DNA of 64,000 nucleotides from Rhabdophis nuchalis (lineage: Eukaryota; Chordata; Lepidosauria; Squamata; Natricidae), in contig CM077648.1 in assembly GCA_039707465.1 (NCBI GenBank), positions 27,097,119-27,161,118 on the forward strand, written 5' to 3'. Below, one piece after another: positions 1 through 9,699 of this stretch (positions are counted from its first letter, which is position 1; each line of letters opens with the position of its first letter). A program made the position numbers and the translations under genes. The notes beneath the pieces were generated by a model that saw nothing but the letters and a program-made list of their open reading frames with translations, made no database searches and was not told the DNA's origin.

Positions 1-79
1 CTCCAGCAGCTTTGCTGGCTGGAGAAGTCTGAGAGCTGAAGTCTTTCAGACTTAAAGTTGCAAAGGTTGGAGACCCCTG
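1..79. mobile_element. Palindromic hAT-like MITE, right part (cut by window edge)
   Basis: Ends with the right arm of the family, TTGGAGACCCCTG at 79, preceded by GCTTTGCTGGCTGGAGAA and a CTTTCAGACTTAAAGTTGC arm. The closest copy in this window is the one at 58477-58611, which shares the AAGTC/CTTCAGACTTAAAG arm. The left half is outside the window. Confidence 0.75.
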
Positions 80-494
80 CCAGAGGGGAAGGATCGGTCC
101 CAAAGCACTGAACTTGGAAGTCAGAAGAAGAAAGAGGAAGAGCCCGTTTTTGGCAGGGAGGGCTTTGGAAAGACCTTCACTTAGCTCCCCTGAAGAGGCG
201 TAGACTGGGTTCAAATGGTGGGCAAAGACACAGGCCAGTTTAACAATGCCCTGTAGATAGCAGCCATAGTTGCATGGTCTAATGGCTCTCATTTATTCCA
301 AACAGCAACTTTGGAGTCACTGTGAGCACAACACTGTAGGACCGATGCCTATTGTGAAAGGGTGGGGTATTATGGGATGCTTACTGTGTCTACTCAAAGG
401 GGAATTTCATGAAACTCAACTGTTCAGTGTGGAATCTGTATGATATCATAGTCTACAACTGAATAGCTCAACTTCAAAGCCTTTATTGTTATTG
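80..494. other. Unannotated 3' flank
   Basis: About 400 bases with no gene, RNA or repeat that I recognise. Confidence 0.4.
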
Positions 495-986
495 TACATT
501 CCGTATCTTTTGGACTATACGATGGAGCTTTCCTCCCCCCTAAAAGAGCATGGAAATGTTAGTGCATCTTATACACCGAATACAGCCATTTTTGGCCTCC
601 CGAAGCCCCGGCCCCACATCCAATTTTTGTGAGAAATGGGTGAAGAATCGGCCATTTTCCACAAAACCTGGGGTGTTTTGCCTTGCCTAGAAGTACTCTG
701 CAGGCTTCAGCAGGGCTGGGGGAAAAGAAAAATGCCCCCGTTTTGGTGAAAAACAGGCCAAAATGGGCCATTTTTTACCCAAACGGGTGTTTTTGCCTTG
801 CCCACCAAGGAAAAATGCTCCCATTTCAGTGAAAAATGGGGGGAGTTGCCTTCCCCTGGCCATGCTGAAGCCTGCAGAGTGCTCCTGGGGGCCGGAGAGG
901 ACAAAAACTTTTTTTTCTTACTTACCTCTTCGAAATCTTGGTGTGACTTATACAATAGTGTATCTTATAGTCTGAAAAATAGGGTA
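495..986. mobile_element. Tc1/mariner-like MITE (about 490 bp)
   Basis: Imperfect terminal inverted repeats: left end TTTTGGACTATACGATG, right end ATCTTATAGTCTGAAAAAT, which reads as a 'TTTTCRGACTATAAGA' TIR from both sides, with TA at both borders. Internal sequence carries two blocks built on ATTTTTGGCC/GGCCATTTTTT. Non-autonomous: no transposase. Superfamily assignment rests only on the TA borders and TIR form. Confidence 0.55.
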
Positions 987-1156
987 AAAAATAGGGTAAA
1001 CCAATTAGATTGGTTGTAACTCCCAGATGCTTCTTCCATCACAGCCAAAGACCAGCCTGGCTAAGGACCTTTAAAAAATAATGTTTCAGTCAAACCCCCT
1101 CAGAAATCAACTGCTGAAATCCAAGTCAGGAAATACATCTTGACTGGGATGAGAAT

Positions 1157-1693
1157 CAGTGGTGGGATTTAAAATTTTTTATTACCGGTTCTGTGGGCGT
1201 GGCTTGGTGGGGGTGGGGTGGCTTGGTGGCTATGGCTTGGTGGGCATGGCATGGGAAGGATACTGTAAAATCTCCATTCCTTCCCGATCAGCTGGGACTC
1301 AGGAGGCAGAGAATAGATGGGGGTCTCTGCTGTCATTGCCGTCATGTTTTTTATTAGCTTTTCATGGTCTTCGCCAATGCGCAGAACAATTAACAGTAAA
1401 CTTCGCATGCGCAAGCAATGTGCATCTGGCGCACGCAAGCAAAGTGCATACAAAGCGAACTGGTACTCGTGCCGGTAGGAACCAACCCCTGGGAAGGATA
1501 CTGTAAAATTTCCACTGTCTCTCCACTCTAGGGGGAGGTTACTGCAAAATCCCCATTTCCTCCCGATCAGCTGGGACTCGGGAGGCAGAGAATAGATGGG
1601 GGCAGGGCCAGCCAGAGTTGGTATTTGCAGGTTCTCCAAACTACTCAAAATTTCCACTACCAGTTCTCCAGAACCTGCTGAATACCACCTCTG
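1157..1693. mobile_element. Non-autonomous hAT element, perfect 8-bp TSD
   Basis: TIRs CAGTGGTGGGATTT (left) and GAATACCACCTCTG (right). The flanking octamer ATGAGAAT is identical at 1149-1156 and 1694-1701, the hAT signature. The interior contains repeated GGCTTGGTGGGC/GGGCGTGGCTTGGTGG blocks and an internal duplication of TCCCGATCAGCTGGGACT. A related copy lies at 62104-62319. The minus-strand open frame across it is fortuitous. Confidence 0.85.
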
Positions 1694-2430
1694 ATGAGAA
1701 TGCCCTATTAACTTATTGGGCATAATAATATCTTATTTTTCTTGTCTGATTGGGTAGAGCAGGGTCTAATAAATTGTCTAAGAGTTTCTGATCAAACTTG
1801 GGAACTTGGGCTTGGCCAGATCACTTGAAGCTTTGCATCCCATCCAGCCTGCTGCCTGCCATGGCTCCAAGGTCTTAACGTTTCTTCAAAGTTTAAGAAA
1901 CTTTTAAGAAATTTCCAGGCTTTCTATTTGTCCAACACCAAAGTGACAATATGGAACCAGAGGGCAGTTTCGTTTAGACTGAGCCTGGCAAAATTCTTTT
2001 TATTTCCAATTAGCAAAGTGGGTGGGTCAGTTGCCAAAGGGGGAAAAAAAGGCCAAGAAAGGTTTAGGATGATGAAAAGGATTAGATTTGTGTCTTCCTT
2101 TTAGCTAGTTTAGTCATCCTTCTCTGGATTAGGACACTTTTCTGAGTTCCAAGGACATTAAATATGAACAAGTCAAGGAAACCGGTTTTATACTGTATAT
2201 ACTCTGGGCTAAAATGTGGTTGCAGCAGCAAACACTGGTGAACCAATGTGCTTCAATGTGCCTACCCCGTTTAGTAGGTAGACTGAGGGAGCCTAGAGCA
2301 ACCTCTTGTTTTATTCACAGTAAAGTTACAGCATGTTCTGAATTTTATTCCCAGTGAAGTTAAGGCACATGCACTGGCCTTTATCCCACTGAATAAAAAT
2401 AAAAATATTCATTTTACACTGGGACTTTAC
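1694..2430. other. Unannotated 3' flank
   Basis: AT-rich sequence without a recognisable gene or repeat up to the L2-like tail that follows. Confidence 0.35.
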
Positions 2431-2439
2431 ACTTTATAC

Positions 2440-2942
2440 TGCAGGAGTCAAAAAGAGGGCTGTGAAAATATCTACAGACCCTTCACATCCTGGCCATAAA
2501 TTGTTTCAACTTCTACCCTCAAAAGGACGCTATAGGGCACTGCACACCAGAACACCTAGACACAAGGACAGTTTTTCCCCCTGAATGCCATCACTCTGCT
2601 AAACAACTAATTCCCACAACACTGTCAAACTATTTACTAAGACTGTATTACTATTCTTCTTCTCTTCCTTCCTAGTATCTGTCTCTCCCCACTTATGACT
2701 ATAACCATGTTGCTTGTATCTTTAAAATTTATATTGTTTTATTTGTTTCCTAGTATACTTTGATTGCTTATTAGTAACTATGACTATCACTAAGTGTTGT
2801 ATCTTATGATTCTTGGTGAATGTATTCTATTTTATTTTTCTTTATGTACACTGAGAGCAGATGCACCAAAGACAAATTCCTTGTGTGTCCAATCACACTT
2901 GGCCAATAAAGAATTCTGTTCTGTTCTGTTCTAAAAGTGGAA
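2440..2942 (+). mobile_element. LINE L2 3' end with ATTCT/GTTCT tail
   Basis: 5'-truncated LINE remnant. A degraded coding stretch (CENIYRPFTSWP then, after a stop, INCFNFYPQKDA) is followed by a long 3'UTR ending TTGGCCAATAAAGAATTCTG and a short (TTCTG)n tail. This 3' end is typical of L2-type LINEs in squamates. Frame is interrupted by stops; not functional. Confidence 0.65.
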
Positions 2943-3049
2943 CTTATCAATTAATCTAATGGGATTTTAGTCAAAAGAGGATTGTCAGAATTGAGAGTTG
3001 AGAGATACAGCCTTGTGTCTATTTCCCTGATGGTGAAACCAATAGAAGC

Positions 3050-4060
3050 CAGAATAATAATAATTTTTAATAATAATAATTTTATTTATAGACCGCCTCC
3101 TCTCCCCAAAGGGACTCGGAGCAGTGCACAGGGAAATTAAAAATGCAAATATAAAATACATAAATAGGTAAAATAAGAATTAAACAAAATTATCCCTGCG
3201 CTAAAACCCACTATACTAAAATTAAACTACAATCCCCTAAAAACCCAGTTAAAAAACGGAAGACTAACCTAGGCTGGCCAAGCAGAAGAAGTGTGTTTTC
3301 AATTTTTGACAGAAGGAGCGGAGGTCCGTAGTTGTTCTAATTTCGGGGGGAAGGTCGTCCAAGAGGGCTGGGCCCGCCACAGAGAAGGCCCTTCCCCTGG
3401 GCGTCGCCCGCTGGCATAGCCTAGTGGACGACACCCGGAGAAGTCCCTCTCTGTGGGAGCGAATCGGCCACAGGGATGTATGGGGCAGAATCCGATCCCG
3501 CAGATAGCTAGGTCCCGTGCCATGGAGCGCTTTAAAGATGATAACTAACACCTTGAAGCGCACCCGAAAGACGACAGGCAGCCAATGCAGCTCGCGCAAG
3601 AGCGGTGTTACCTGGGTAAACCTCGAGGTTCCCATAATTGCTCGCGCGGCTGCATTCTGGACAAGCTGAAGTCTTCGGGTGCACCTCAAGGGGAGCCCCA
3701 TGTAGAGAGAATTGCAGTAGTCCAGTCGGGATGTCACGAGGGCATAAGTGACTGTGCAAAGGGCATCCCGATCCAATAGGGGACGCAACTGGCGCACCAG
3801 GCGAACCTGGTAGAATGCCCTCCTGGCCACGGCTGTCACTTGATCTTCCATAGACAACCGGGTATCCAGGAGGACGCCCAAGTTGCGTGCCCCATCCACG
3901 GGGTTAGGCGTTCGTCCCCTATGGCCAGTGATGGAGTCAATTGGTTGTACCGGGATGCCGGGAACCACAGCCACTCGGTCTTGGACGGGTTGAGTCTGAG
4001 TCTGTTACTTTCCATCCAGGCCCGCACGGCTTCCAGGCACTGGCACATCACCAGATTGAA
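3050..4060 (-). mobile_element. CR1 LINE fragment: reverse transcriptase C-terminus and 3' tail
   Basis: 5'-truncated CR1-type non-LTR element. In one minus-strand frame, W-ESNRLRLNPSKTEWLWF (the motif following the RT palm) appears at about 4030-3960. After a frameshift near 3960 the next frame carries NLGVLLDTRLSMEDQVTAV, SRLDYCNSLYMGLPLR, LQLVQNAAARAIMG and LRELHWLPVVFRVRFK, the classic CR1 thumb region, to about 3264. The tail at 3055-3080 is (TAA)n. Dead by truncation and frameshift; two shorter CR1 tails lie at 33.9 and 61.5 kb. Confidence 0.85.
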
Positions 4061-4415
4061 TGACTTTCTAGTAAGCAGATCAGGGGGTGGATTGCACAGC
4101 TAAGAAACTGTGTTCACTGACTAGGAAGAAAGCTTGCAGCCTTAAAAACACTTTCCAAAGAATGTTATGGTTATAAAATACCAGACAACCACTAGAGGTC
4201 ATCAGATATAGAAGTACAATATTACAGTATTGAATAGTAATTCAGATTTTTGCCGGATAGTTATGGTTGCCTTGATTTTAAGTAGGATTTGCTCTTTAAG
4301 GGGGGGAAGGCTAATGGTACCTCAAGACATATGTCCAATAGTAACCCTACTTTTTTCCTAAATTAGCCAGACTAGTTTCTTGATGGAAGACCAGGATGAA
4401 ATACTGACTATAGAC

Positions 4416-4765
4416 CAGTGCTTCTCAAATAGTGGGGCGGGCCCCCCAGGGGGGGCGCGAGGCTCCGTAAAGGGGGGCGCGTTTGACCTCGGCAGTTTAG
4501 TTTAATTAAGGATTTAATTTTTTTAAAATTTCTAATGCACTTTAAATCTTTTCTGCTACAGTTAATAAAGCTATTCTTTGTTGTAAATTGATCCACATTT
4601 CTTTCTTTTTTAATTCTCTTATACGTTAATAAGGATACAGTGTTATGCAGAGGTGTACTTATAACAATTTTATGGACAAATGATACTATTTACAGTCGCG
4701 CGGGGGGCGCGAAATGTTTTCTTCTTCCTAGGGGGGGCATGACAGAAAATAATTGAGAAGCACTG
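4416..4765. mobile_element. Non-autonomous hAT element, perfect 8-bp TSD
   Basis: TIRs CAGTGCTTCTCAAAT and AATTGAGAAGCACTG, with the identical octamer CTATAGAC at 4408-4415 and 4766-4773. Two G-rich/GCGCG blocks lie near the ends (about 4436-4482 and 4695-4740). No transposase. Confidence 0.9.
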
Positions 4766-4811
4766 CTATAGACTGAGGGGAGGGGGGGGACAGTGACAAG
4801 TTCTTTTATAT

Positions 4812-5584
4812 CAGGGGTCACCAACCTTTTGGATGACTAAATTCATAATTTTAAATCCCACGGACCACTAATATGATCTGCCTAATGACTGGCTGGCTGG
4901 GCACGGCTGGCTGGTCATGTGACTGAGAGGGCGTGGCCAACTTGATGTCACTTATGTCAAAGGGCGCCCCCCCCCCTTTGGCCTCTACTAATCCCTCCTC
5001 TCCCAGCCACTCCTCGCCTGTCCACCTGGGCTCCTTAGGGCCCCAAGAGGAAGCAGTTGCTGGAGCTAAGCAGCCACCATCGGAGAAAGAGTGGGCAAAA
5101 TAGCTGGTTCAGTTTCAAATTGGATCTGACTGAGAAGGCGGATCAGCAGAAGCACCTCACTGAGGACTACAAGCAGAGGCTTTCCAAGCAGAGGGTAGAC
5201 CTGCAAGAGTGCAAGGCCAGGTACTGGCACCTGGAGGCTCAGCAGGCTGAGATGGTCAGCCATTTCCAGGCAATGATGTAGCCCCACTGGAACAAGGCCC
5301 TCCAGCTCTTTGCCACCAACCTTCACCCAAAGCCCCTCGCCAGGAGGCTGAAGCAGACCCCAAGTCAGACGTTCTTTCCCCCTCTGATACACACAAAAAG
5401 ACCCCACAGGGCAAGATTCTCTGCAGCAAAACAAATGTTCATTGCACGTATCCGGCCCAGGGGCCATGGTTTGAGGACCCCTGATTTAGCACAATATAAA
5501 AAATGCAAATATTTTTTTCTGTGGACCACCAATTTTTTTTCATGGACCACCAGTGGTCCACAGACCACCGGTTGGTGACCGCTG
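4812..5584. mobile_element. hAT-type element carrying a coding-like segment
   Basis: TIRs CAGGGGTCACCAACCTTT and ACCGGTTGGTGACCGCTG. The flanking octamers TTTTATAT (4804-4811) and TTTTACAT (5585-5592) differ at one base. The centre (about 5050-5440) has an open plus-strand frame with helical, coiled-coil-like sequence (LDLTEKADQQKHLTEDYKQR, LSKQRVDLQECKARYWHLEA) continuing past one stop as PHWNKALQLFATNLHP. Near the right end is TTTGAGGACCCCTG (about 5470-5484), the terminus of a different hAT family, so the element is probably chimaeric or nested. I do not recognise the source of the coding-like part. Confidence 0.7.
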
Positions 5585-5592
5585 TTTTACAT

Positions 5593-6289
5593 CATTGTGA
5601 AGAAAACTACAGTTTCATCTCTCTGGAAGAAGACTCTACATTTACCTTTTGATATTCCAAATACTTATCTCTGGTATCTTGGCTTTCTTCTTACTTGACT
5701 CCTTACTTAAAAACCTCCATGGAAAGTAACCAGATTATTATCATGTACATACAATTGAAAAAAATATCAGCTATTGAGTGATTAGTTTGATTTGAGAACA
5801 GCTGTTTATGGAAGTTTCCAAACTCTATGTAAATATTGATGGTGATTCATGATCGGGATAACATTATTACTTGCTCTGTTCATCCAGCGACCAGTTCAAC
5901 TTGTTCATTCGCTGGGAAGAACTCAGTTGTAACAGAGTGGATGCTACCAAAGGGCGTGTACGACTTGCACCAACATCTTAGGGAAATCTGGTGATCTCAA
6001 TCTCTAATAGCAAAACAGATTCTACTCGAGAATGAACTGGAGGGTTGTGGTGAAGGTCACACAGTAGTAAATGAGTGAAACTTTACAGATGGACCTGTGC
6101 TCCTGTCTATGATTGCTCCTTTGCAAATTTGGCTCATTAGTGGGTGTGGGGAAGCAATGAGAGTAGCATCTCTAAATCAGTGTACCTCACATGGAAACTT
6201 ATTTGGATGTCTATCTATTGAATCCAAATTAAAATTGTATGTAATGGTTCTGTTTTGTGTGCTTGGATCTAGATGAACATTTGTTTAGG
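5593..6289. other. Unannotated 3' flank
   Basis: About 700 bases of AT-rich DNA with no recognisable gene or repeat. Confidence 0.35.
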
Positions 6290-6614
6290 ATGGGGTCAGC
6301 AACCTTCAACACTCAAAGAGCCATTTGGACCCATTTCCCATATAAAAGAAAACACCGGGAGCCACAAAACACTTCCCATGCCTGACTATTTTCTGAGCGG
6401 CCACAAAATTAGTATATGTAGTTGAATTAAACATTCTGTTTTCTTCTGAAACTTTTCTTTGGTTGGCCTACCAGGGGTTGAAAACCTTAATCAATCACGT
6501 CCCAGTGGGTATTACACATTGACGGTTTTGATGCATATTTTGAGCGACAGGGAGCTGCAGCGGAGAGATGAAAGAGCCACATGCGGCTCCAGAGCAGCGA
6601 GTTGCTGACCCTTG
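6290..6614. mobile_element. Non-autonomous hAT-like element, degraded
   Basis: Left end GGGGTCAGCAACCTT and right end GTTGCTGACCCTT are inverted copies. Flanks share TTTAGG (GTTTAGG before, ATTTAGG after). Contains GAGCCACATGCGGCTCCAGAG near the right end. About 325 bp, no transposase. Confidence 0.65.
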
Positions 6615-7205
6615 ATTTAGGGCAATCTTTATAGGCATATTATATTTGTGCTCATCAAAATTTAGATGCATCAAAACGCTGATCCAAAATACATGTGCAC
6701 AGTTTAAATTCATAAGGGCACACTATGTTCCAAGGTGATATTTGTCACAATTAACCTGCTTAAGAAATAAATGAAAACATTGTCTCTTCCCACCAATCCT
6801 GCTTTTGTAGGAAATTCCTCATGTGCTACTAAAATAAATTCCTGGCATTCTCCCCCCCCCCCATCACCCCACTCTGCCACGTTTTTAATGGTTAATTGCT
6901 CTTTAACTCCGCCAAGGTTGATTATTTAGCAGCATAATTTGCCATGAATTCCAGAATATAGAAGAACTATTTGGGCACCAAAGGAATTTGTATAAGCCCA
7001 AAATATAACAGTCAATTTTGTAGGGAGTGGGGAATATTAGACTGAGTTTGAGTTTTGGCTGTTTGCAGTAGCAGGAGAACTTAAACGAACTTCTTCAGAA
7101 AGAAGGAAGAAGCCCTGCTAAACATAGCAAGACTTACCTCCAAAAAGTTAAGGAATTACAGACTTTATGAATTGCGTTGGTCGATTAAAGATCACAAGTC
7201 AGACA
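6615..7205. other. Unannotated 3' flank
   Basis: No gene or repeat recognised; one short C-run at 6852-6861. Confidence 0.35.
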
Positions 7206-7659
7206 AAGGTACAATTCCCTCCCTCCTTCTTTCCTCCCTCCCTCCTTCCCTTCCCCCTCCCTCCCTTTTCTTTCCTCGTTTTGCTAATCCTTTTCGCTCT
7301 TTCTGTCTGAAATGCGAATTCCATTCTCGATCTACAGATGCCCAAACTTTTCTCCAATACCCACCCATCGTTCAATTCCGAGTCCAGCCACATTCAGACA
7401 ACCTGCACCTTCGGAAAGGCTCCATTAGGCTGGGGGGACAAAGTCGGGGAATCAAAGAGTCCAAGGCAGGGCTCTGCGTCCAAGCTGGAGCACTTCCAGG
7501 CCTTGCACGCGCACTGGGACCCGCCCAGCTGTCCCTGCTTGCCTCTCTGCCGGCCAGCCAGCGCCTCCGAAGGATGGGCGAAGAGGAGGCGAGGGCGGCG
7601 GGAGAGTTGGTCTCCGGACTCAAAGGGATGGGAGGGGAAAGGAGAGAGGGACTCTGCCG

Positions 7660-7661
<2 letters not shown>

Positions 7662-7693
<32 letters not shown>
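7662..7693. repeat. (TG)n microsatellite
   Basis: Sixteen TG units in otherwise unique GC-moderate sequence. Confidence 0.95.
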
Positions 7694-7695
<2 letters not shown>

Positions 7696-7984
7696 TGGGA
7701 TGTGGATTCCGAGCCAGACAGCCCTGTTTGTTCACACGCCGGGGCTCAACCGTGGGGATCTCGCTGGTGTTTTTAATAGACTCCTCAAGGGAGCAGCAGC
7801 AACTCCAGGCGCTTAATTGATGGCCCGGTGCTTAAGACGTGCAACTTTGAAAAGCAATGTGGATTTCTTCTTTAGAGACCGGGCTTTTGCTCCTTCTCCC
7901 CACCCCATCTTCTGCCTGCATTCTTCTGCCTTCCCGCCTTCCTGCCCCAACAGCTCGCTCTCTTTCCAAGGCCGCCTGCGATAG

Positions 7985-8430
7985 AGGGGGGGGGGAGGGA
8001 GGAAAAAGAGAGGGAGACAATAAGTGGGAGGGAGCGGGGGAGGGAGAAAGAAAAAGGAAGGGAGAGACAGAGAGAGAGAGGGAGGGAGGGAGGGGGGGAG
8101 AAAGGGGGAAAAAGAGAGAGAGGGAGAGAATAAGAGCGAAAGGAAGGGAGAGACAGAGAGAGAGGGAGAGGGAAGGGGGGAAGAGAGAGAGAGAGAGAAT
8201 AAGGGAGAAAGAGAAAGGAAGGGAGACACAGAGAGGGAGGGAGGGAGGGAGGAAGAGAGATGGGGACAGGGAGGGAGAGAGAATAAGAGAATGAGAGGGA
8301 AAGAATAAGAGGGAGAGGGAGGGAGAGAGGGAGAATGAGAGAAAGAGAGAATAACAGGGGGAGAGGGAGAGAATAAGAGGGAGAGCGAGAGGGAGGGAAG
8401 AGAGAGGGAGAGAGAGAGAGAGAGCACAGC
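7985..8430. repeat. 450-bp polypurine tract (GA/GGGA/GGAA-rich)
   Basis: Almost pure purine on the plus strand with scattered single pyrimidines (AATAAG, ACAG). Long Ser/Leu/Pro frames on the minus strand and Arg/Glu/Gly frames on the plus strand across it are composition artefacts. Confidence 0.9.
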
Positions 8431-8610
8431 CATCACCCTCTTTCCATTTCTGGCCGACCAAGGCATGGAAAAAAGCTCCTGAGAGGGAATAAATGGCCAC
8501 GCAGAGCCAGAAGGAGAAGGAGAAGGAGCGGGACAAGAAGGGAAAAAGAAAATTCCTTAAATTGAGGCAGGGGACTATCATTTCCTGCAGTCTTCTACTT
8601 GCTGGCCTGA

Positions 8611-8668
8611 AAACAAGGTTATCTCCCATATATACATGCGTGTGTATATATGGGAGATAACCTTGTTT
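8611..8668. repeat. Perfect 26-bp inverted repeat with 6-base loop
   Basis: Arms 8611-8636 and 8643-8668 are exact reverse complements; the loop is TGCGTG. The arms begin AAACAAGGTTATCTCCC and run into ATATATACA. A (TA)n run and a short tandem (TATACACTAAT) follow at 8671-8711. Confidence 0.95.
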
Positions 8669-8711
8669 TTATATATATATATATATAAACTATACACTAA
8701 TTATACACTAA

Positions 8712-9178
8712 TGAAGCTGCGGCCCTGAAGCCGGTTATGTAGGAAGAAAGGCCCCCTGAAAACCAGGGAGTGGAATCCTGAATATGGGCCCAGTCTATAA
8801 CCTGCAAGTCCTTTATCCCTGAATTGTCAATTAAGCAAAGGCCCTGATTTCTCCGAAACTTGTTTCTAAAATCTCCTTGATACGGGAGACCCGGAAATCT
8901 CTGTTGAAGGCCCACCACTGCATCCCCAAATGAAGGGGCCACACTAGAAATACATTTGAAGGAACAGAATGGGAGAAGAAGAGGGGGGGGGTTCACCAGG
9001 AGCTCTCTTCTGGTTCTTTATTAAAGTGCAATCGGATTAATAATTACCATTATGTTAAACACTGGGCACGTAGGAAAACAGCCATCATAAATATCTCCCA
9101 GACCCTTTCATTCCCCAATCTGAAGTTGTTGACAAGAGTGGATCAATCGACAGCAAACTGCTGGCGATGGAAATAGGG
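8712..9178. other. Unannotated 3' flank
   Basis: No gene or repeat recognised. Confidence 0.35.
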
Positions 9179-9285
9179 CAGTGTTTCTCAACCTTGGCAA
9201 CTTGAAGATGTCTGGACTTCAACTCCCAGAATTCCCCCAGCCAGCTGTCCCGGCATCTTCATGTTGCCAAGGTTGAGAAACACTG
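9179..9285. mobile_element. Palindromic hAT-like MITE
   Basis: TIRs CAGTGTTTCTCAACCTTGGC and the matching inverted end GGTTGAGAAACACTG. Flanking octamers AAATAGGG and AAATTGGG. The interior has the family core GACTTCAACTCCCAGAATTC. Confidence 0.9.
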
Positions 9286-9455
9286 AAATTGGGTGATAAG
9301 GAAGTAAGTCCCCCATTTGGCTGCTTTTAGCCTCCCCGCCCCTACGGCCCCGTACTGCCTTAAGTGTGGTTGGAGCTGGGGTGAATGCAGGCCACTCAGC
9401 CTTCCCTGCTCCTCACCCCCAGCCCAGGCCTTCTCCCCTTCAAGGCCCTCTAATG

Positions 9456-9579
9456 CAGTGTTTCTCAACCTTGACGACTTAACTTCAACTCCCAGAATTC
9501 CCCAGCCAGCTCTGCTGGCTGGGGGATTGTGGGAGTTGAAGTCCACAGGAATTCAAGTCGCCAAGGTTGAGAAACACTG
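9456..9579. mobile_element. Palindromic hAT-like MITE
   Basis: Same family and TIRs as the copy at 9179. Long inverted arms meet at CAGCCAGCTCTGCTGGCTG. Flanking octamers CTCTAATG and CTCTAATT. Confidence 0.9.
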
Positions 9580-9587
9580 CTCTAATT

Positions 9588-9690
9588 CAGGAGGTCTCCA
9601 ACCCTGGGCCACTTTAAGACTTGCGGACTTCAACTCCCAGAGTTCCTCAGCCAGCTTTGACAAGGCTGAAAGTGGGCAAGGTTGGACACC
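9588..9690. mobile_element. Palindromic MITE, degraded
   Basis: Starts CAGGAGGTCTCCAACCCTGG directly after the TSD of the neighbouring copy, keeps the left arm and core, and ends at GGCAAGGTTGGACACCC. Right arm largely lost. Confidence 0.75.
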
Positions 9691-9699
9691 CAGGCTCAG

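Noticed and set aside
1169..1723. 184-codon minus-strand frame
   Set aside because: Lies almost wholly in a non-autonomous hAT element with exact TSDs, and the repeated SLPPESQLIG blocks come from that element's internal duplication.
3264..3974. Functional reverse-transcriptase gene
   Set aside because: Only the C-terminal part is present, upstream sequence is in another frame, and the element is 5'-truncated.
7172..7820. Plus-strand open frames of 160-214 codons
   Set aside because: They run through CT-rich and (TG)n sequence (CVCVCVCV), have no recognisable domain and overlap each other in different frames.
7813..8629. Two minus-strand frames of 217 and 265 codons
   Set aside because: Ser/Leu/Pro runs from translating the polypurine tract; composition artefact.
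8611..8668. microRNA precursor
   Set aside because: Stem is perfect and AT-rich without the usual bulges and no known family is recognised; kept only as an inverted repeat.
9179..9690. CRISPR-like array from recurring GACTTCAACTCCCAG
   Set aside because: Vertebrate DNA; the repeats are dispersed palindromic MITEs with TSDs, not regularly spaced.
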